A stretch of 15,891 nucleotides of DNA, taken from positions 1-15,891 of the forward strand of contig CAZZIZ010000067.1 in assembly GCA_964654535.1 (NCBI GenBank). Direction: 5' to 3'. Position 1 is the stretch's first letter; the number at the start of each line of letters is the position of its first letter. A program made the position numbers and the translations under genes. A model generated the notes under the pieces. It was not told where the DNA came from and ran no database searches. It worked only from the letters and a program-made list of their open reading frames with translations. This document shows positions 1 through 6,761 of the stretch, one piece after another. The DNA is from CAZZIZ01 sp964654535. GTDB lineage: Bacteria; Bacteroidota; Bacteroidia; Chitinophagales; UBA2359.

Positions 1-486
1 TGGGACTGGTGGGATATGGATTTCTGGTCTAATGTTATTCCATTCTCTGGTGGTCCAGACGTAAACACAGGAATGCTCGCTAACAATCCAGATGCAAGCC
101 TAGAGAAATCTCTAGCCTACTGCGATACAGTAGTCAACTTCTTTTGCCCTCGAGCTATGGTAGCCATGCAAATAGAAGGCTTCGAAATTTTCAACGATCC
201 AGACAACACCGTAGGTGCTGGCGACGGAGTTGGTATTGCGCAGCTCGATGAAAGTCTTATTCAGATTTCACCAAACCCATCTGAAGGCGATGTACAATTT
301 GTTTTCAAGGGCGAAGCCCTTCAAGTTGAAGCAATAGAATTATACGACGCAACTGGAGCGAGGGTTAACCTAAACTACAGTATTGAATCGAATAGACTTG
401 ACTTGGGTTATTTACCCACCGGTATATACGCCCTACATTTTAGAACCAGTCAAGGAGTTTTAAATAAAAAGCTCCTGATTAAATAG
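1..486 (+). CDS. C-terminal part of a T9SS-sorted secreted protein (5' end outside window)
   Basis: The reading frame is open from base 1 (reads WDWWDMDF...), so the ATG at 16 is almost certainly internal and the gene begins upstream. The visible 161 residues have two parts. About 80 residues resemble the end of an extracellular domain, with a motif NTGMLANNPD and then SLAYCDTVVNFFCPRAMVAM, that I cannot assign to a catalytic family. From about residue 87 (ISPNPSEGDVQF) to the end is a typical type A sorting domain of the type IX secretion system: the PNP motif, a LYDATGARV strand, the LPTGIYALHF strand and a basic KKLLIK tail. In this family the domain directs export across the outer membrane and is then cleaved. 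The protein's own activity cannot be told from this fragment. A strong terminator follows 10 bases after the stop. I am confident of the sorting domain and unsure of the rest. Confidence 0.88.
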   Translation, partial: WDWWDMDFWSNVIPFSGGPDVNTGMLANNPDASLEKSLAYCDTVVNFFCPRAMVAMQIEGFEIFNDPDNTVGAGDGVGIAQLDESLIQISPNPSEGDVQFVFKGEALQVEAIELYDATGARVNLNYSIESNRLDLGYLPTGIYALHFRTSQGVLNKKLLIK

Positions 487-496
487 AACATTAATA

Positions 497-523
497 AAGC
501 TGTCATACTTGACAGCTTTTTTT
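497..523 (+). terminator. Rho-independent terminator after the T9SS protein gene
   Basis: A perfect 9-bp stem (AAGCTGTCA 497-505, TGACAGCTT 510-518) with a 4-base loop TACT runs into seven T residues (517-523). It lies 10 bases after the upstream stop codon. The T-run ends only 4 bases before the helicase ATG at 528, so any transcript reading into the helicase from upstream carries this hairpin in its translation start region. Confidence 0.88.
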
Positions 524-527
524 CATT

Positions 528-2000
528 ATGGAAGAAGAAAAGAAAGACCAACACCTAGAACAAAACGAAGGGGCGGAGTCTAATACCGCTGAAAAGACTG
601 AGGAGAAAGCAGAAGAAAGAAAAACCTTTCGCGACTTTGGACTAGACGATGGCTTAGTGACGGGTTTAGATATTATGGGTTTTAAGAACCCTACCCCCAT
701 CCAAGAAAAATCGATGCCGCATATTCTTGCGGGCAAAGATGTTATAGGCTGCGCGCAAACAGGTACCGGTAAGACGGCGGCTTTTGTGCTGCCTATCCTA
801 CATAAAATAACTGCGGAGAAACTCAGCGGTACTTTTAACACGCTCATCATTTGTCCTACCCGAGAGTTGGCTAAACAAATTGATCAGCAAGTTGAAGGCT
901 TGAGTTATTACGTTCCAGTAAGCTCCTTCCCGATTTACGGAGGAAGTACGGGCTCGGAGTTTATACGCCAAAAAAACGCGATTACTTCGGGAACAGAAAT
1001 CATTGTTGGCACACCAGGTAAGCTGAAAGCACATCTAAATCTGGGTTACGTAAAAACCGAAAGCATAAAGCACCTCATCCTCGATGAAGCTGATCGAATG
1101 CTCGATATGGGTTTCTTCGAGGACATAATCAGCATTATCAATCACTTACCTAAAGTAAGGCAGACGCTTTTGTTCTCGGCAACTATGCCTAACGACATTC
1201 GCAAGCTGGCGCAACAAATTTTGGTTGACCCTGTAAGCGTAACCATCGCGATTTCTAAAATAGCTTCTGGTGTTGATCAGAGTATCTACAGATGCTACGA
1301 TACGCAGAAGGATCGCTTACTGACCAAAATTCTCTCCGATAAAGAATGGAATTCGGTCATCGTTTTCTGCAGTACCAAAAAAGCTGTTAAAGAACTCTAT
1401 CAGAAACTACGCAAGAAAAGTCTTTCGGTTGAAATGATTCAATCGGATATGGAACAGGTGGAGCGCGAACGAATAATGCTTGACTTTAGGAACCGTACTT
1501 GCAAAATACTAGTTGCCACCGATGTGGTCTCTCGTGGAATCGACGTAACCAATATCGAAATGGTTATCAACCACAGTGTACCGCAAGATGCAGAAGATTA
1601 CGTACACCGTGTGGGTAGAACCGCACGTGCGGAGACTACTGGTATTGCTATCACCTTGGTCAATCCAGATGACAATCGTCGCTTAGACAAAATAGAGAAA
1701 CTGATTGGCCTTAAGTTAACCGAGCAAAAACTTCCCGAAGAATTGGGCGAAGGGCCAAAGCCTGGTGAGCGTGGACGTGGTGGACGTGGCGGTCGTGGTG
1801 GTGGACACCGCGGTGGCGGTGGTCGCGGCGGCTCTAATCGAGGCAAAGGACGAGGTGGCAGTGGAAACTATCGTGGCAAGAGAGGCAGCGGTGGAAACCG
1901 TTCAAGCAATTCATCTGGAGGAGGTAAGAAGAAGTACTATAGTAAAAAGAAAGGTGGTTCTGGCGGTTCTAATTCTGGCGGTGGTCAGAAGAAGACTTGA
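528..2000 (+). CDS. DEAD-box ATP-dependent RNA helicase with RGG-rich tail
   Basis: This cytoplasmic ATP-dependent RNA helicase (490 aa, RhlE/DeaD-like) would unwind short RNA duplexes in ribosome assembly, cold adaptation or mRNA turnover. The full motif set is visible: an acidic, Glu/Lys-rich N-terminus (1-32); Q motif with F34 and PTPIQ (55-59); motif I AQTGTGKT (76-83); Ia PTREL (110-114); Ib TPGK (162-165); motif II DEAD (186-189); III SAT (217-219); IV VIVFCST (277-283); V TDVVSRGID (331-339); VI HRVGRTAR (360-367). From about residue 410 the tail is low-complexity Gly/Arg/Ser/Lys with many RGG and GGR units, then a Lys-Tyr patch near the end. Such tails bind RNA non-specifically. All ATPase and helicase residues look intact. 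The ATG at 528 directly follows a terminator hairpin, with no Shine-Dalgarno sequence. No other gene is close enough to form an operon. Confidence 0.96.
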   Translation: MEEEKKDQHLEQNEGAESNTAEKTEEKAEERKTFRDFGLDDGLVTGLDIMGFKNPTPIQEKSMPHILAGKDVIGCAQTGTGKTAAFVLPILHKITAEKLSGTFNTLIICPTRELAKQIDQQVEGLSYYVPVSSFPIYGGSTGSEFIRQKNAITSGTEIIVGTPGKLKAHLNLGYVKTESIKHLILDEADRMLDMGFFEDIISIINHLPKVRQTLLFSATMPNDIRKLAQQILVDPVSVTIAISKIASGVDQSIYRCYDTQKDRLLTKILSDKEWNSVIVFCSTKKAVKELYQKLRKKSLSVEMIQSDMEQVERERIMLDFRNRTCKILVATDVVSRGIDVTNIEMVINHSVPQDAEDYVHRVGRTARAETTGIAITLVNPDDNRRLDKIEKLIGLKLTEQKLPEELGEGPKPGERGRGGRGGRGGGHRGGGGRGGSNRGKGRGGSGNYRGKRGSGGNRSSNSSGGGKKKYYSKKKGGSGGSNSGGGQKKT

Positions 2001-2070
2001 GTTTAGAGCTTTAGCTAGCGAGGACGCACAGCTAACAAACTTAATGTACTTAATTGTCATAACTAAAATT

Positions 2071-2099
2071 TTCGATTAGGTTGTTATTGCCTAATTTCG
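2071..2099 (+). promoter_or_regulatory. Possible Bacteroidota-type promoter for the cytochrome/YceI operon
   Basis: TTCG (2071-2074), 17 bases, then TAATTTCG (2092-2099) resembles the Bacteroidota TTTG / TAnnTTTG pattern, with one mismatch in each half. It sits about 32 bases before the ATG at 2132, in the only sizeable gap upstream of the four-gene unit. The match is imperfect and the spacing is at the short end, so this is a tentative call. Confidence 0.3.
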
Positions 2100-2131
2100 T
2101 GTTAAGCGATTCTAGAAATTAATCTGCTTTT

Positions 2132-2509
2132 ATGCCCTCATTTTTCAAAATACATCTTCCGAGTATTACAGCTTTAGTGCTATGCGGCTTCATTTGCTTC
2201 TGTTCTAGCTGTTCTGAGTCGGTATTAGATCTCTCGGCAGAACAACCAATAGAACTGGGACCTATAACTTACGATGCCGATATTCAACTAATAATGACCA
2301 CCCGCTGTAGTGGCTGTCACGGCGGCGCTTCCCCTGATGCTGGCTTGTTTTTAACGTCTTTCGAAACAGTGCTGAGCGCTGCAGAAAATGGGAATCTGTT
2401 AGCCCGCGTAGTAAACGCCAGCGATCCTATGCCACCCAGTGGTTTAATTCCTGCCCTCGAGCGTCAAATGATTCAACAATGGGCCGATGATGGCTTTCCT
2501 GAAAATTAA
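2132..2509 (+). CDS. Lipoprotein with a single c-type haem motif (CxxCH)
   Basis: This 125-residue protein is probably a small c-type cytochrome lipoprotein of the periplasm. Its N-terminus is a signal sequence with hydrophobic stretch 11-24, followed by a lipobox-like CSSC that places the lipidated cysteine at residue 27. The motif CSGCH (59-63) binds haem covalently in c-type cytochromes, and DPMPPSG (99-104) supplies a plausible distal Met100. The context TTRCSGCHGG resembles the short cytochrome domains of the planctomycete-type C family. The C-terminus ALERQMIQQWADDGFPEN also fits that fold, in which a helix near the end reads W(I/A)..G. It is the first gene of a unit with YceI, OB-fold and DUF5777 genes, 42 bases before YceI. 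The electron partner is unknown. The haem motif is directly visible; a role in electron transfer or redox sensing is inferred. Confidence 0.82.
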   Translation: MPSFFKIHLPSITALVLCGFICFCSSCSESVLDLSAEQPIELGPITYDADIQLIMTTRCSGCHGGASPDAGLFLTSFETVLSAAENGNLLARVVNASDPMPPSGLIPALERQMIQQWADDGFPEN

Positions 2510-2551
2510 ACCCTAACTCAGAAAACAGTCTAATTGTTAAAAATCTGAACC

Positions 2552-3109
2552 ATGAATTTCTTCAAAGCGAGCTTCCTTTTATTCACTATTTGTGCGTTGA
2601 GCATTAGCACCCAGGCACAAAAATATTTCACCAAAACGGGTCTCACAGATTTCAAAGCCTCTGTCGATACTTTTGAACCAGTCGAAGCGAGCAATAAAAG
2701 CACTACCGCAATTTTAAATACCGAAACGGGCGACGTAGCCGCCTTAATGTTTATCAATGCTTTCGAGTTTCGCGTGGCGCTGATGCAGGAGCACTTCAAC
2801 GAAAACTATATGGACAGCGCCGAGCATCCCAAGGCTTCGTTCAAAGGAACCCTGGCCGACTTTGATTTTGCAGCTTTAAGTGAAGAGAATACGGAATACC
2901 GCTTAACGGGCAGCATTACAATAAAAGGTATCGAAAAGGAGCTTGATACTGCCGTAATTTTAAGGAAAGTAGGAGACAAAATTTTAGCCGAGGCCACATT
3001 TGATTTACTACCTTCCGATTTCGGAATTGATATACCGAGCATTGTTCGGGAAAAGATTTCCGAAACCATTCACGTAAGTTTCAACTATGAGCTCCAAGAG
3101 AAGAAATAG
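2552..3109 (+). CDS. YceI family secreted lipid-binding-like protein
   Basis: This is a 185-residue YceI-like protein. The family folds as a lipocalin-like beta-barrel that binds polyisoprenoids or other amphiphiles in the periplasm. A signal peptide is clear: MNFFK, hydrophobic 6-20, and cleavage after STQA (about residue 22). Family hallmarks are FKASVDTFEPVEASN (34-48), AFEFRVALMQEHFNENYMDS (70-89, with the HFN.NYM.S signature), HPKASFKG (92-99), LTGSITIKGIEKE (118-130) and the closing strand FDLLPSDFGIDIPSIV (150-165). Length matches the family. Its last 23 bases overlap the start of the OB-fold gene, so the two are translationally linked. The ligand cannot be told; the neighbouring cytochrome suggests an isoprenoid or redox role, which is inference only. 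Confidence 0.93.
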   Translation: MNFFKASFLLFTICALSISTQAQKYFTKTGLTDFKASVDTFEPVEASNKSTTAILNTETGDVAALMFINAFEFRVALMQEHFNENYMDSAEHPKASFKGTLADFDFAALSEENTEYRLTGSITIKGIEKELDTAVILRKVGDKILAEATFDLLPSDFGIDIPSIVREKISETIHVSFNYELQEKK

Positions 3110-3476
3110 CCTCCTTCTGGCCTCCCTGTTCTTAATCTTAGCAGGCGGATTTTTTTTTAACAACTATTTATTTAAGGCACCAACGCCGATTGAGCAACAG
3201 AAAATTGTCTTTGCCGACGTTTCTTCCAAATTCAATTCAGTCATAGCCTCCAATGCCTCGGAATGGCAAAATGCCATCGTCGAAATTTCTGGTACCGTCA
3301 CCTCTGTAGACGACAAAGGCCTTACCCTCGATAAAACGATATACTGTCAGTTCAAATATGCCGATCAAGTAAATGAGCGCATGCTCAACAACTTCCTTAA
3401 TATTAAAGGACGTTTCATAGGTTACGACGATCTATTGGAAGAATCAAAACTCGACCAGTGCATTCTTACGCCATAA
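3087..3476 (+). CDS. Membrane-anchored OB-fold protein (tRNA_anti-like family)
   Basis: This 129-residue protein begins with a basic N-terminus (SSKRRN) and a hydrophobic segment at 9-26, either an uncleaved signal anchor or a signal peptide. An OB-fold-like beta domain then covers about 62-127: AIVEISGTVTSVDDKGLTLD, TIYCQFK, FLNIKGRFIGYDDL and ESKLDQCIL. The two cysteines (C87, C125) lie in adjacent predicted strands and could form a disulfide. The pattern is that of the secreted tRNA_anti-like OB proteins common in Bacteroidota; despite the name, no tRNA binding is implied. The start codon lies inside the YceI gene (23-base overlap) and the stop is 14 bases before the DUF5777 start, so it is the middle of a tight operon. 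Function is unknown. An outer or inner membrane-facing, ligand-binding role is a guess. Confidence 0.82.
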   Translation: MSSKRRNSLLLASLFLILAGGFFFNNYLFKAPTPIEQQKIVFADVSSKFNSVIASNASEWQNAIVEISGTVTSVDDKGLTLDKTIYCQFKYADQVNERMLNNFLNIKGRFIGYDDLLEESKLDQCILTP

Positions 3477-3490
3477 GTGCCAAATCCGAA

Positions 3491-4342
3491 ATGAAAAAAT
3501 ACTACACCAGCCTTTTCGCCTTACTTTTTTGCCTTTCACTTTTTTCGCAAGACGATTTACTCGGCGAACTCGAAGCCGAAGCCGAACCAGCGCAGTTCGA
3601 ATACCCAGCCTTCAAGGCAATGAAAATTGCCAATCTACAATCAACTAAGGTTGCGTCAGCGGGCGACTTGTACATGTACGTATCGCATCGCTTTGGCGAT
3701 TTGTCTGATGGAATCGAAACCTTTTTCGGGCTGGATAATGCCAACACCAAAATCCAAATGGTCCGTGGATTTAAGGGCGGTTTTCAAATAGGTCTCAGTC
3801 GTGAGTCTTTTCGTCGTACTTACGCTGGCTCCGTTAAGGTGCTTTTACTCAAACAAACGGATACGACTCCAATAGCAATTACGGCCTACTCCACCATAAA
3901 CGTAAACACCTTGGTCGATGACGAGGCATTTGAAGGATTCGAGTTTGCCGATCGTTTGAGTTACGCTACTCAACTACTGATTGCCCGACGATTTACCGAT
4001 AAGTTTTCTTTACTACTTGCACCGTCTTATGTGCGCCAGAATTTGGTTTTCGAAACTGGCCAAGACCATAATCAAATTGCGCTAGGTGTAGGAGGACGCT
4101 ATAAAGTTTCAAAGCGTTCTTCGATAAACTTTGAGCACATCATTAATTTCAATCGCGTCGATGATTCAGCATTTCAAGATGTTACGAGTATAGGCCTTGA
4201 TATTGAAACGGGTGGCCACGTTTTTCAACTTCTCTTTACCAACGCACAGTCCACCAACGAACCAAGCTTTATCAGCAACGCCGAAGGCGATTGGGGAGAG
4301 GGCGTTTTGTTTTTCGGATTTAATATCGTGCGGGTTTTTTAA
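3491..4342 (+). CDS. DUF5777 family outer-membrane beta-barrel protein
   Basis: This 283-residue protein is secreted and probably forms an outer-membrane beta-barrel. I start it at the ATG at 3491, which gives a clean signal peptide (KK, hydrophobic 8-18, cleavage about FSQ 20); an in-frame GTG at 3458 would put an unrelated stretch ahead of it. After a short acidic linker, residues 36-120 carry the DUF5777 signature: FEYPAFKAMKIANLQST, then LYMYVSHRFGDLSDGIETFF, GLDNANTKIQ and GFQIGLSRESFRRTYAGSVK. The rest alternates polar and hydrophobic residues as in barrel strands and ends in an aromatic residue (VRVF), as outer-membrane proteins do. It closes the cytochrome/YceI/OB-fold unit. The family has no proven function that I know of. 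A structured repeat begins 24 bases after the stop. Confidence 0.88.
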   Translation: MKKYYTSLFALLFCLSLFSQDDLLGELEAEAEPAQFEYPAFKAMKIANLQSTKVASAGDLYMYVSHRFGDLSDGIETFFGLDNANTKIQMVRGFKGGFQIGLSRESFRRTYAGSVKVLLLKQTDTTPIAITAYSTINVNTLVDDEAFEGFEFADRLSYATQLLIARRFTDKFSLLLAPSYVRQNLVFETGQDHNQIALGVGGRYKVSKRSSINFEHIINFNRVDDSAFQDVTSIGLDIETGGHVFQLLFTNAQSTNEPSFISNAEGDWGEGVLFFGFNIVRVF

Positions 4343-4366
4343 GACCGTTTTAAAATTTGTTTTTTA

Positions 4367-4577
4367 TTTGGGCGTGCCCCACTCACTGCTGCCGCACTTC
4401 GCAATTTGCCTCTGCCACAGAGTGGCAAGCAACATTGCTGCGTGGGCAAGTTCGGGGTCGGGCTGTCGGCAGTCGCTCTGTGCTGCTCCTTTCACGCTTA
4501 GCCCTTCTAGCTCTTGGGAGCTAAGTGCTATGGTTCAGAAGCAACAGGAGCTTCAACAATGCCTCTATCCCTCACGC
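4367..4577 (+). repeat. Structured intergenic element, copy A (3' of DUF5777 gene)
   Basis: This is one of three related elements in the window. It opens with TTTGGGCGTGCCCC (4367-4380), has a central GGGGTCGGGCT (4454-4464) and ends with ATCCCTCACGC (4567-4577). The GCGTG near the start can pair with the terminal CACGC and close the whole unit. A first arm holds nested pairs GCAAT 4401-4405 / ATTGC 4434-4438 around a hairpin at 4406-4428 (CTCTG 4410-4414 with CAGAG 4418-4422). A second arm pairs GCTCTGT (4475-4481) with ACAGGAGC (4544-4551), leaving one bulged base, and carries an inner hairpin TAGCTC 4508-4513 / GAGCTA 4518-4523. It fills most of the 289-base gap between DUF5777 and the next gene. 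I found no credible gene in it. It starts 24 bases after the stop codon in the same sense, so it is probably the 3' UTR. Confidence 0.75.
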
Positions 4578-4631
4578 GATTCTCGGAACTAATTTGCTTA
4601 TTTTAGGAATGCTATCTAGACAACCTATCCT

Positions 4632-5162
4632 ATGAAATACGGTATCACTCTCCTACTTGCACTATTGTCTATCACCATTATCGGTTCTCGAATAGTAAAA
4701 GGAGTCACATTCAATCAAAACGTAAAGGGCATTCTTAAAAGAGCCGCTGATGCGAGTACCATTGAAATTGCCAAGCAAGAGCTAGGCACGGCCATAGACT
4801 ACTTAGAAACAAACAACCTTACTTCGGGTTATACTTCGATACTATACAAAACGCCAGATGAGGATATAGGATTCTGGTATCAAAACCTAAAAGCAAGTCA
4901 TAAGGAGTTAGTAGAGTTAAAGTCTGTTAGTGCCTTAGAGCGCACCAACGTACTGATAAAGCTTCGCGAGACTTTACTCGACTCAGGCGAAAACCTAAGT
5001 GTAACTTATCCCGAAGGCTTATCGGTTTATCCCAATAATAAATTGTGGACTGCGCTAATGATTTTAGCTTTGATTTGCGGTGCAATTGCCTTTGGCTTAC
5101 CAATCAAATGGCTCGAAGATGCCTCAAAGCGAAAAAAGCTAGAGGAAGCGCAATCAGCGTAG
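4632..5162 (+). CDS. Conserved hypothetical two-TM membrane protein
   Basis: This 176-residue protein has an N-terminal hydrophobic segment (about 3-22), a long soluble middle (about 25-133) and a second transmembrane segment (about 139-155, WTALMILALICGAIAFGL) followed by a short Lys/Glu-rich cytoplasmic-looking tail. The middle has a helical character with motifs ADASTIEIAKQELGTAIDYL, GYTSILYKTPDEDIGFWYQN and LKASHKELVEL. I recall similar conserved hypothetical proteins in other bacteria but know no function. The two-TM topology with a roughly 110-residue domain between suggests an extracytoplasmic domain. It is followed 29 bases later by a four-TM protein and may be co-transcribed with it. 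A block AATTTGCTTA at 4591-4600, 31 bases upstream of the start, recurs before the SDR gene. No catalytic motif is visible. Confidence 0.8.
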   Translation: MKYGITLLLALLSITIIGSRIVKGVTFNQNVKGILKRAADASTIEIAKQELGTAIDYLETNNLTSGYTSILYKTPDEDIGFWYQNLKASHKELVELKSVSALERTNVLIKLRETLLDSGENLSVTYPEGLSVYPNNKLWTALMILALICGAIAFGLPIKWLEDASKRKKLEEAQSA

Positions 5163-5191
5163 TCACGATAGCACTCGGCTTATTCATAAAG

Positions 5192-5572
5192 ATGACTTCA
5201 AAAAAGTTCTTACTCATTGATGGATTAGGTGCGATACTGACCTGCTTTATGCACGGTGTTGTTTTGCGACGACTTATTGATGTAGTCGGTATGCCTAAGA
5301 ACATTCTGTTAGCTCTGGCCTTCGTCGCTTTGATCTTTGCCAACTACTCTTTGAGCAGTTACTTCCTACTTCCAAAGAACTGGTGGCGTAACTTAAGAAA
5401 CATAGCCTATGCGAATTTGCTCTTTTGTGTGGCCAGCATCGTCCTTGTGGTTTTGAATTTCTCATCGCTTAGCAACTGGGGGCTTGCCTACTTTGTTGGA
5501 GAAGTTGTTCTCGTTTCTCTTTTGGCTGCATATGAGCTAAAGCTCTCTGCTAAGGAAAGCGCTTCACTTTAA
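5192..5572 (+). CDS. Hypothetical four-TM membrane protein
   Basis: This 126-residue protein is almost entirely hydrophobic, with four probable transmembrane helices at about 8-28, 33-54, 66-88 and 93-115. I start it at the ATG at 5192 because the sequence from there reads as a membrane protein (MTSKKFLLIDGLGAILTCF...), whereas the open frame further upstream overlaps the previous gene and encodes an unlikely Cys/Arg-rich stretch. Motifs seen are LLIDGLGAIL, a loop FLLPKNWWRNLRNIAYANLL and GLAYFVGEVVLVSLLAAYELK. I recall a family of short Bacteroidota membrane proteins with this LLIDGxGA start and the YANLLxC centre, but no function is known to me. It sits 29 bases after the two-TM protein, so the pair may form a unit. 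A short inverted repeat GTCTC/GAGAC follows at 5578-5595, without a T-run. Confidence 0.75.
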   Translation: MTSKKFLLIDGLGAILTCFMHGVVLRRLIDVVGMPKNILLALAFVALIFANYSLSSYFLLPKNWWRNLRNIAYANLLFCVASIVLVVLNFSSLSNWGLAYFVGEVVLVSLLAAYELKLSAKESASL

Positions 5573-5653
5573 ACCTAGTCTCTAAAATATGAGACCAACA
5601 TCTAGTTCAAAATTTGCTTAATCCCTCCTTCTCGAATCTTGGTATTTTAAACT

Positions 5654-6325
5654 ATGAAACAAAAAGTACTGATTACGGGAGCAAGCAGCGGCATAGGCAA
5701 AGCACTTGCAGAAAAATACTTAAGCAATGGCTATCAAGTTTATGGTACCAATAGAAGCGGTAGTATTAAAGACCTCGAACACGACAACTTAGTAGTACTC
5801 AAACTTGATTTGGAGAAGCAAGAGGACATCAACAACCTTTCGCAAATGTTTAAGGACAGAGACTTGGACATAGACCTGCTTATAAATAACGCCGGTATTG
5901 GTCCCGATCTTGGATTCGACAAGCCAGAGGCATCTTCTTTTCATCAAACCTTTGCGGTTAATACTGTGGGCACAACATTTTTCACGGAGGCTATGCTGCC
6001 ACATTTAAGTGAAGGTGCTAAAGTCATTCTGATTTCTTCTAAAATGGGTTCTATTGGTGCTTGCGTTAGAACTGGCTCTATAGCCTACTGCATGTCCAAG
6101 TCGGCTTTAAATATGTACAGCAAACTGCTGACCAACCGTCTGGCAGGAAAACACAAAGTAGCAACTATACATCCTGGCTGGGTGCGCACCAACATAAGTC
6201 CTGGCTCGGATCAGGCTCCCCTCTCGCCAGCAGAATCGGCCGAAGGGATTTATGACTTCGCAGAAAGTGATTTTGATTCAGGTGCTTTTTGGGATGTAGA
6301 AGCGAAGCAATTCTGCGAATGGTAG
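5654..6325 (+). CDS. Short-chain dehydrogenase/reductase (SDR) family oxidoreductase
   Basis: This is a 223-residue classical-type SDR, an NAD(P)-dependent oxidoreductase. Visible motifs are the Rossmann nucleotide-binding TGASSGIG (8-15), a beta-2 end GTNRSGSIKD that could take NADP through Arg34, the NNAG structural motif (78-81), a catalytic-Ser candidate S133 in SSKMGSIG, and Y145-x-x-x-K149 in AYCMSKSALN. Asn103 in AVNTVGT matches the conserved active-site Asn. PGWVRTNI (174-181) is the usual PG motif after the sixth strand. It is slightly short for the classical family but complete, resembling the carbonyl-reductase/C-factor group of SDRs. The substrate cannot be inferred. It heads a run of three genes (SDR, VOC, TsaA) with gaps of 57 and 7 bases. 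A block AATTTGCTTA lies 33 bases before the start. Confidence 0.92.
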   Translation: MKQKVLITGASSGIGKALAEKYLSNGYQVYGTNRSGSIKDLEHDNLVVLKLDLEKQEDINNLSQMFKDRDLDIDLLINNAGIGPDLGFDKPEASSFHQTFAVNTVGTTFFTEAMLPHLSEGAKVILISSKMGSIGACVRTGSIAYCMSKSALNMYSKLLTNRLAGKHKVATIHPGWVRTNISPGSDQAPLSPAESAEGIYDFAESDFDSGAFWDVEAKQFCEW

Positions 6326-6382
6326 GCTGGCTCTAGGTTTTTGACTACTTTAATAATCCTTTATTAAGCAAAACAAAAATCT

Positions 6383-6754
6383 ATGAAACTAGGATGCTTC
6401 TCTGTAAGCCTTGCGGTTAAAGACCTGCAAGCATCGAAAGCCTTTTACGAAAAGTTGGGCTTTAGCCAATTTGCTGGCGATGAAAAAAAGAATTACCTCA
6501 TTATGCAAAACGGTGAAACGAACATCGGTTTGTTTCAAGGTATGTTCGAAAACAACTTAATGACTTTCAATCCTGGTTGGGATCAAAAGGCACAAGCGCT
6601 TGATGAGTTTGTTGATGTGCGGGAGATTCAAAAAAAGTTGAAAACAGATGGGATTGCTATGCTCACCGAAGCAGATGAAAGCACGAGCGGCCCTGCTAGT
6701 TGTGTATTCACCGATCCTGACGGTAATCAGATATTGATTGACCAACATAGATAA
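6383..6754 (+). CDS. VOC family (glyoxalase/bleomycin-resistance fold) protein
   Basis: This 123-residue protein has a single vicinal-oxygen-chelate domain of two beta-alpha-beta-beta-beta units: SVSLAVKDLQASKAFYEKLGF (7-27), FAGDEKKNYLIMQNGETNIGLF (30-51), and the second unit around residue 77 to the end with TDPDGNQILIDQH (110-122). The usual metal ligands are not all present: Ser7 stands where many glyoxalases have His, and the usual Glu after DPDGN is not obvious. Metal-dependent enzyme activity is therefore uncertain, and it could be a binding or protection protein. The substrate is unknown. The stop lies 7 bases before the TsaA/TrmO gene, so the two are very probably co-transcribed. Length and fold assignment are secure. 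Confidence 0.88.
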   Translation: MKLGCFSVSLAVKDLQASKAFYEKLGFSQFAGDEKKNYLIMQNGETNIGLFQGMFENNLMTFNPGWDQKAQALDEFVDVREIQKKLKTDGIAMLTEADESTSGPASCVFTDPDGNQILIDQHR

Positions 6755-6761
6755 CTCGACT

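Noticed and set aside
1765..2079. Val/Ala-rich open frame overlapping the helicase tail
   Set aside because: It is a shifted frame of the Gly/Arg-rich repeat DNA; the repeats keep any frame open. The helicase frame has the full motif set and ends properly at 2000.
3458..3490. GTG start for the DUF5777 protein
   Set aside because: It overlaps the OB-fold gene and puts 11 residues before an intact signal peptide that begins at the ATG at 3491.
4197..4592. Open frame on the plus strand across the DUF5777 end and element A
   Set aside because: It starts inside the DUF5777 gene in another frame and its Cys/Ser-rich sequence matches no family. Its second half follows the hairpins of the repeat element.
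5045..5191. Upstream start for the four-TM protein
   Set aside because: It would overlap the previous gene by more than 100 bases and add a Cys/Arg-rich sequence with no membrane or family character. The ATG at 5192 gives a clean N-terminus.
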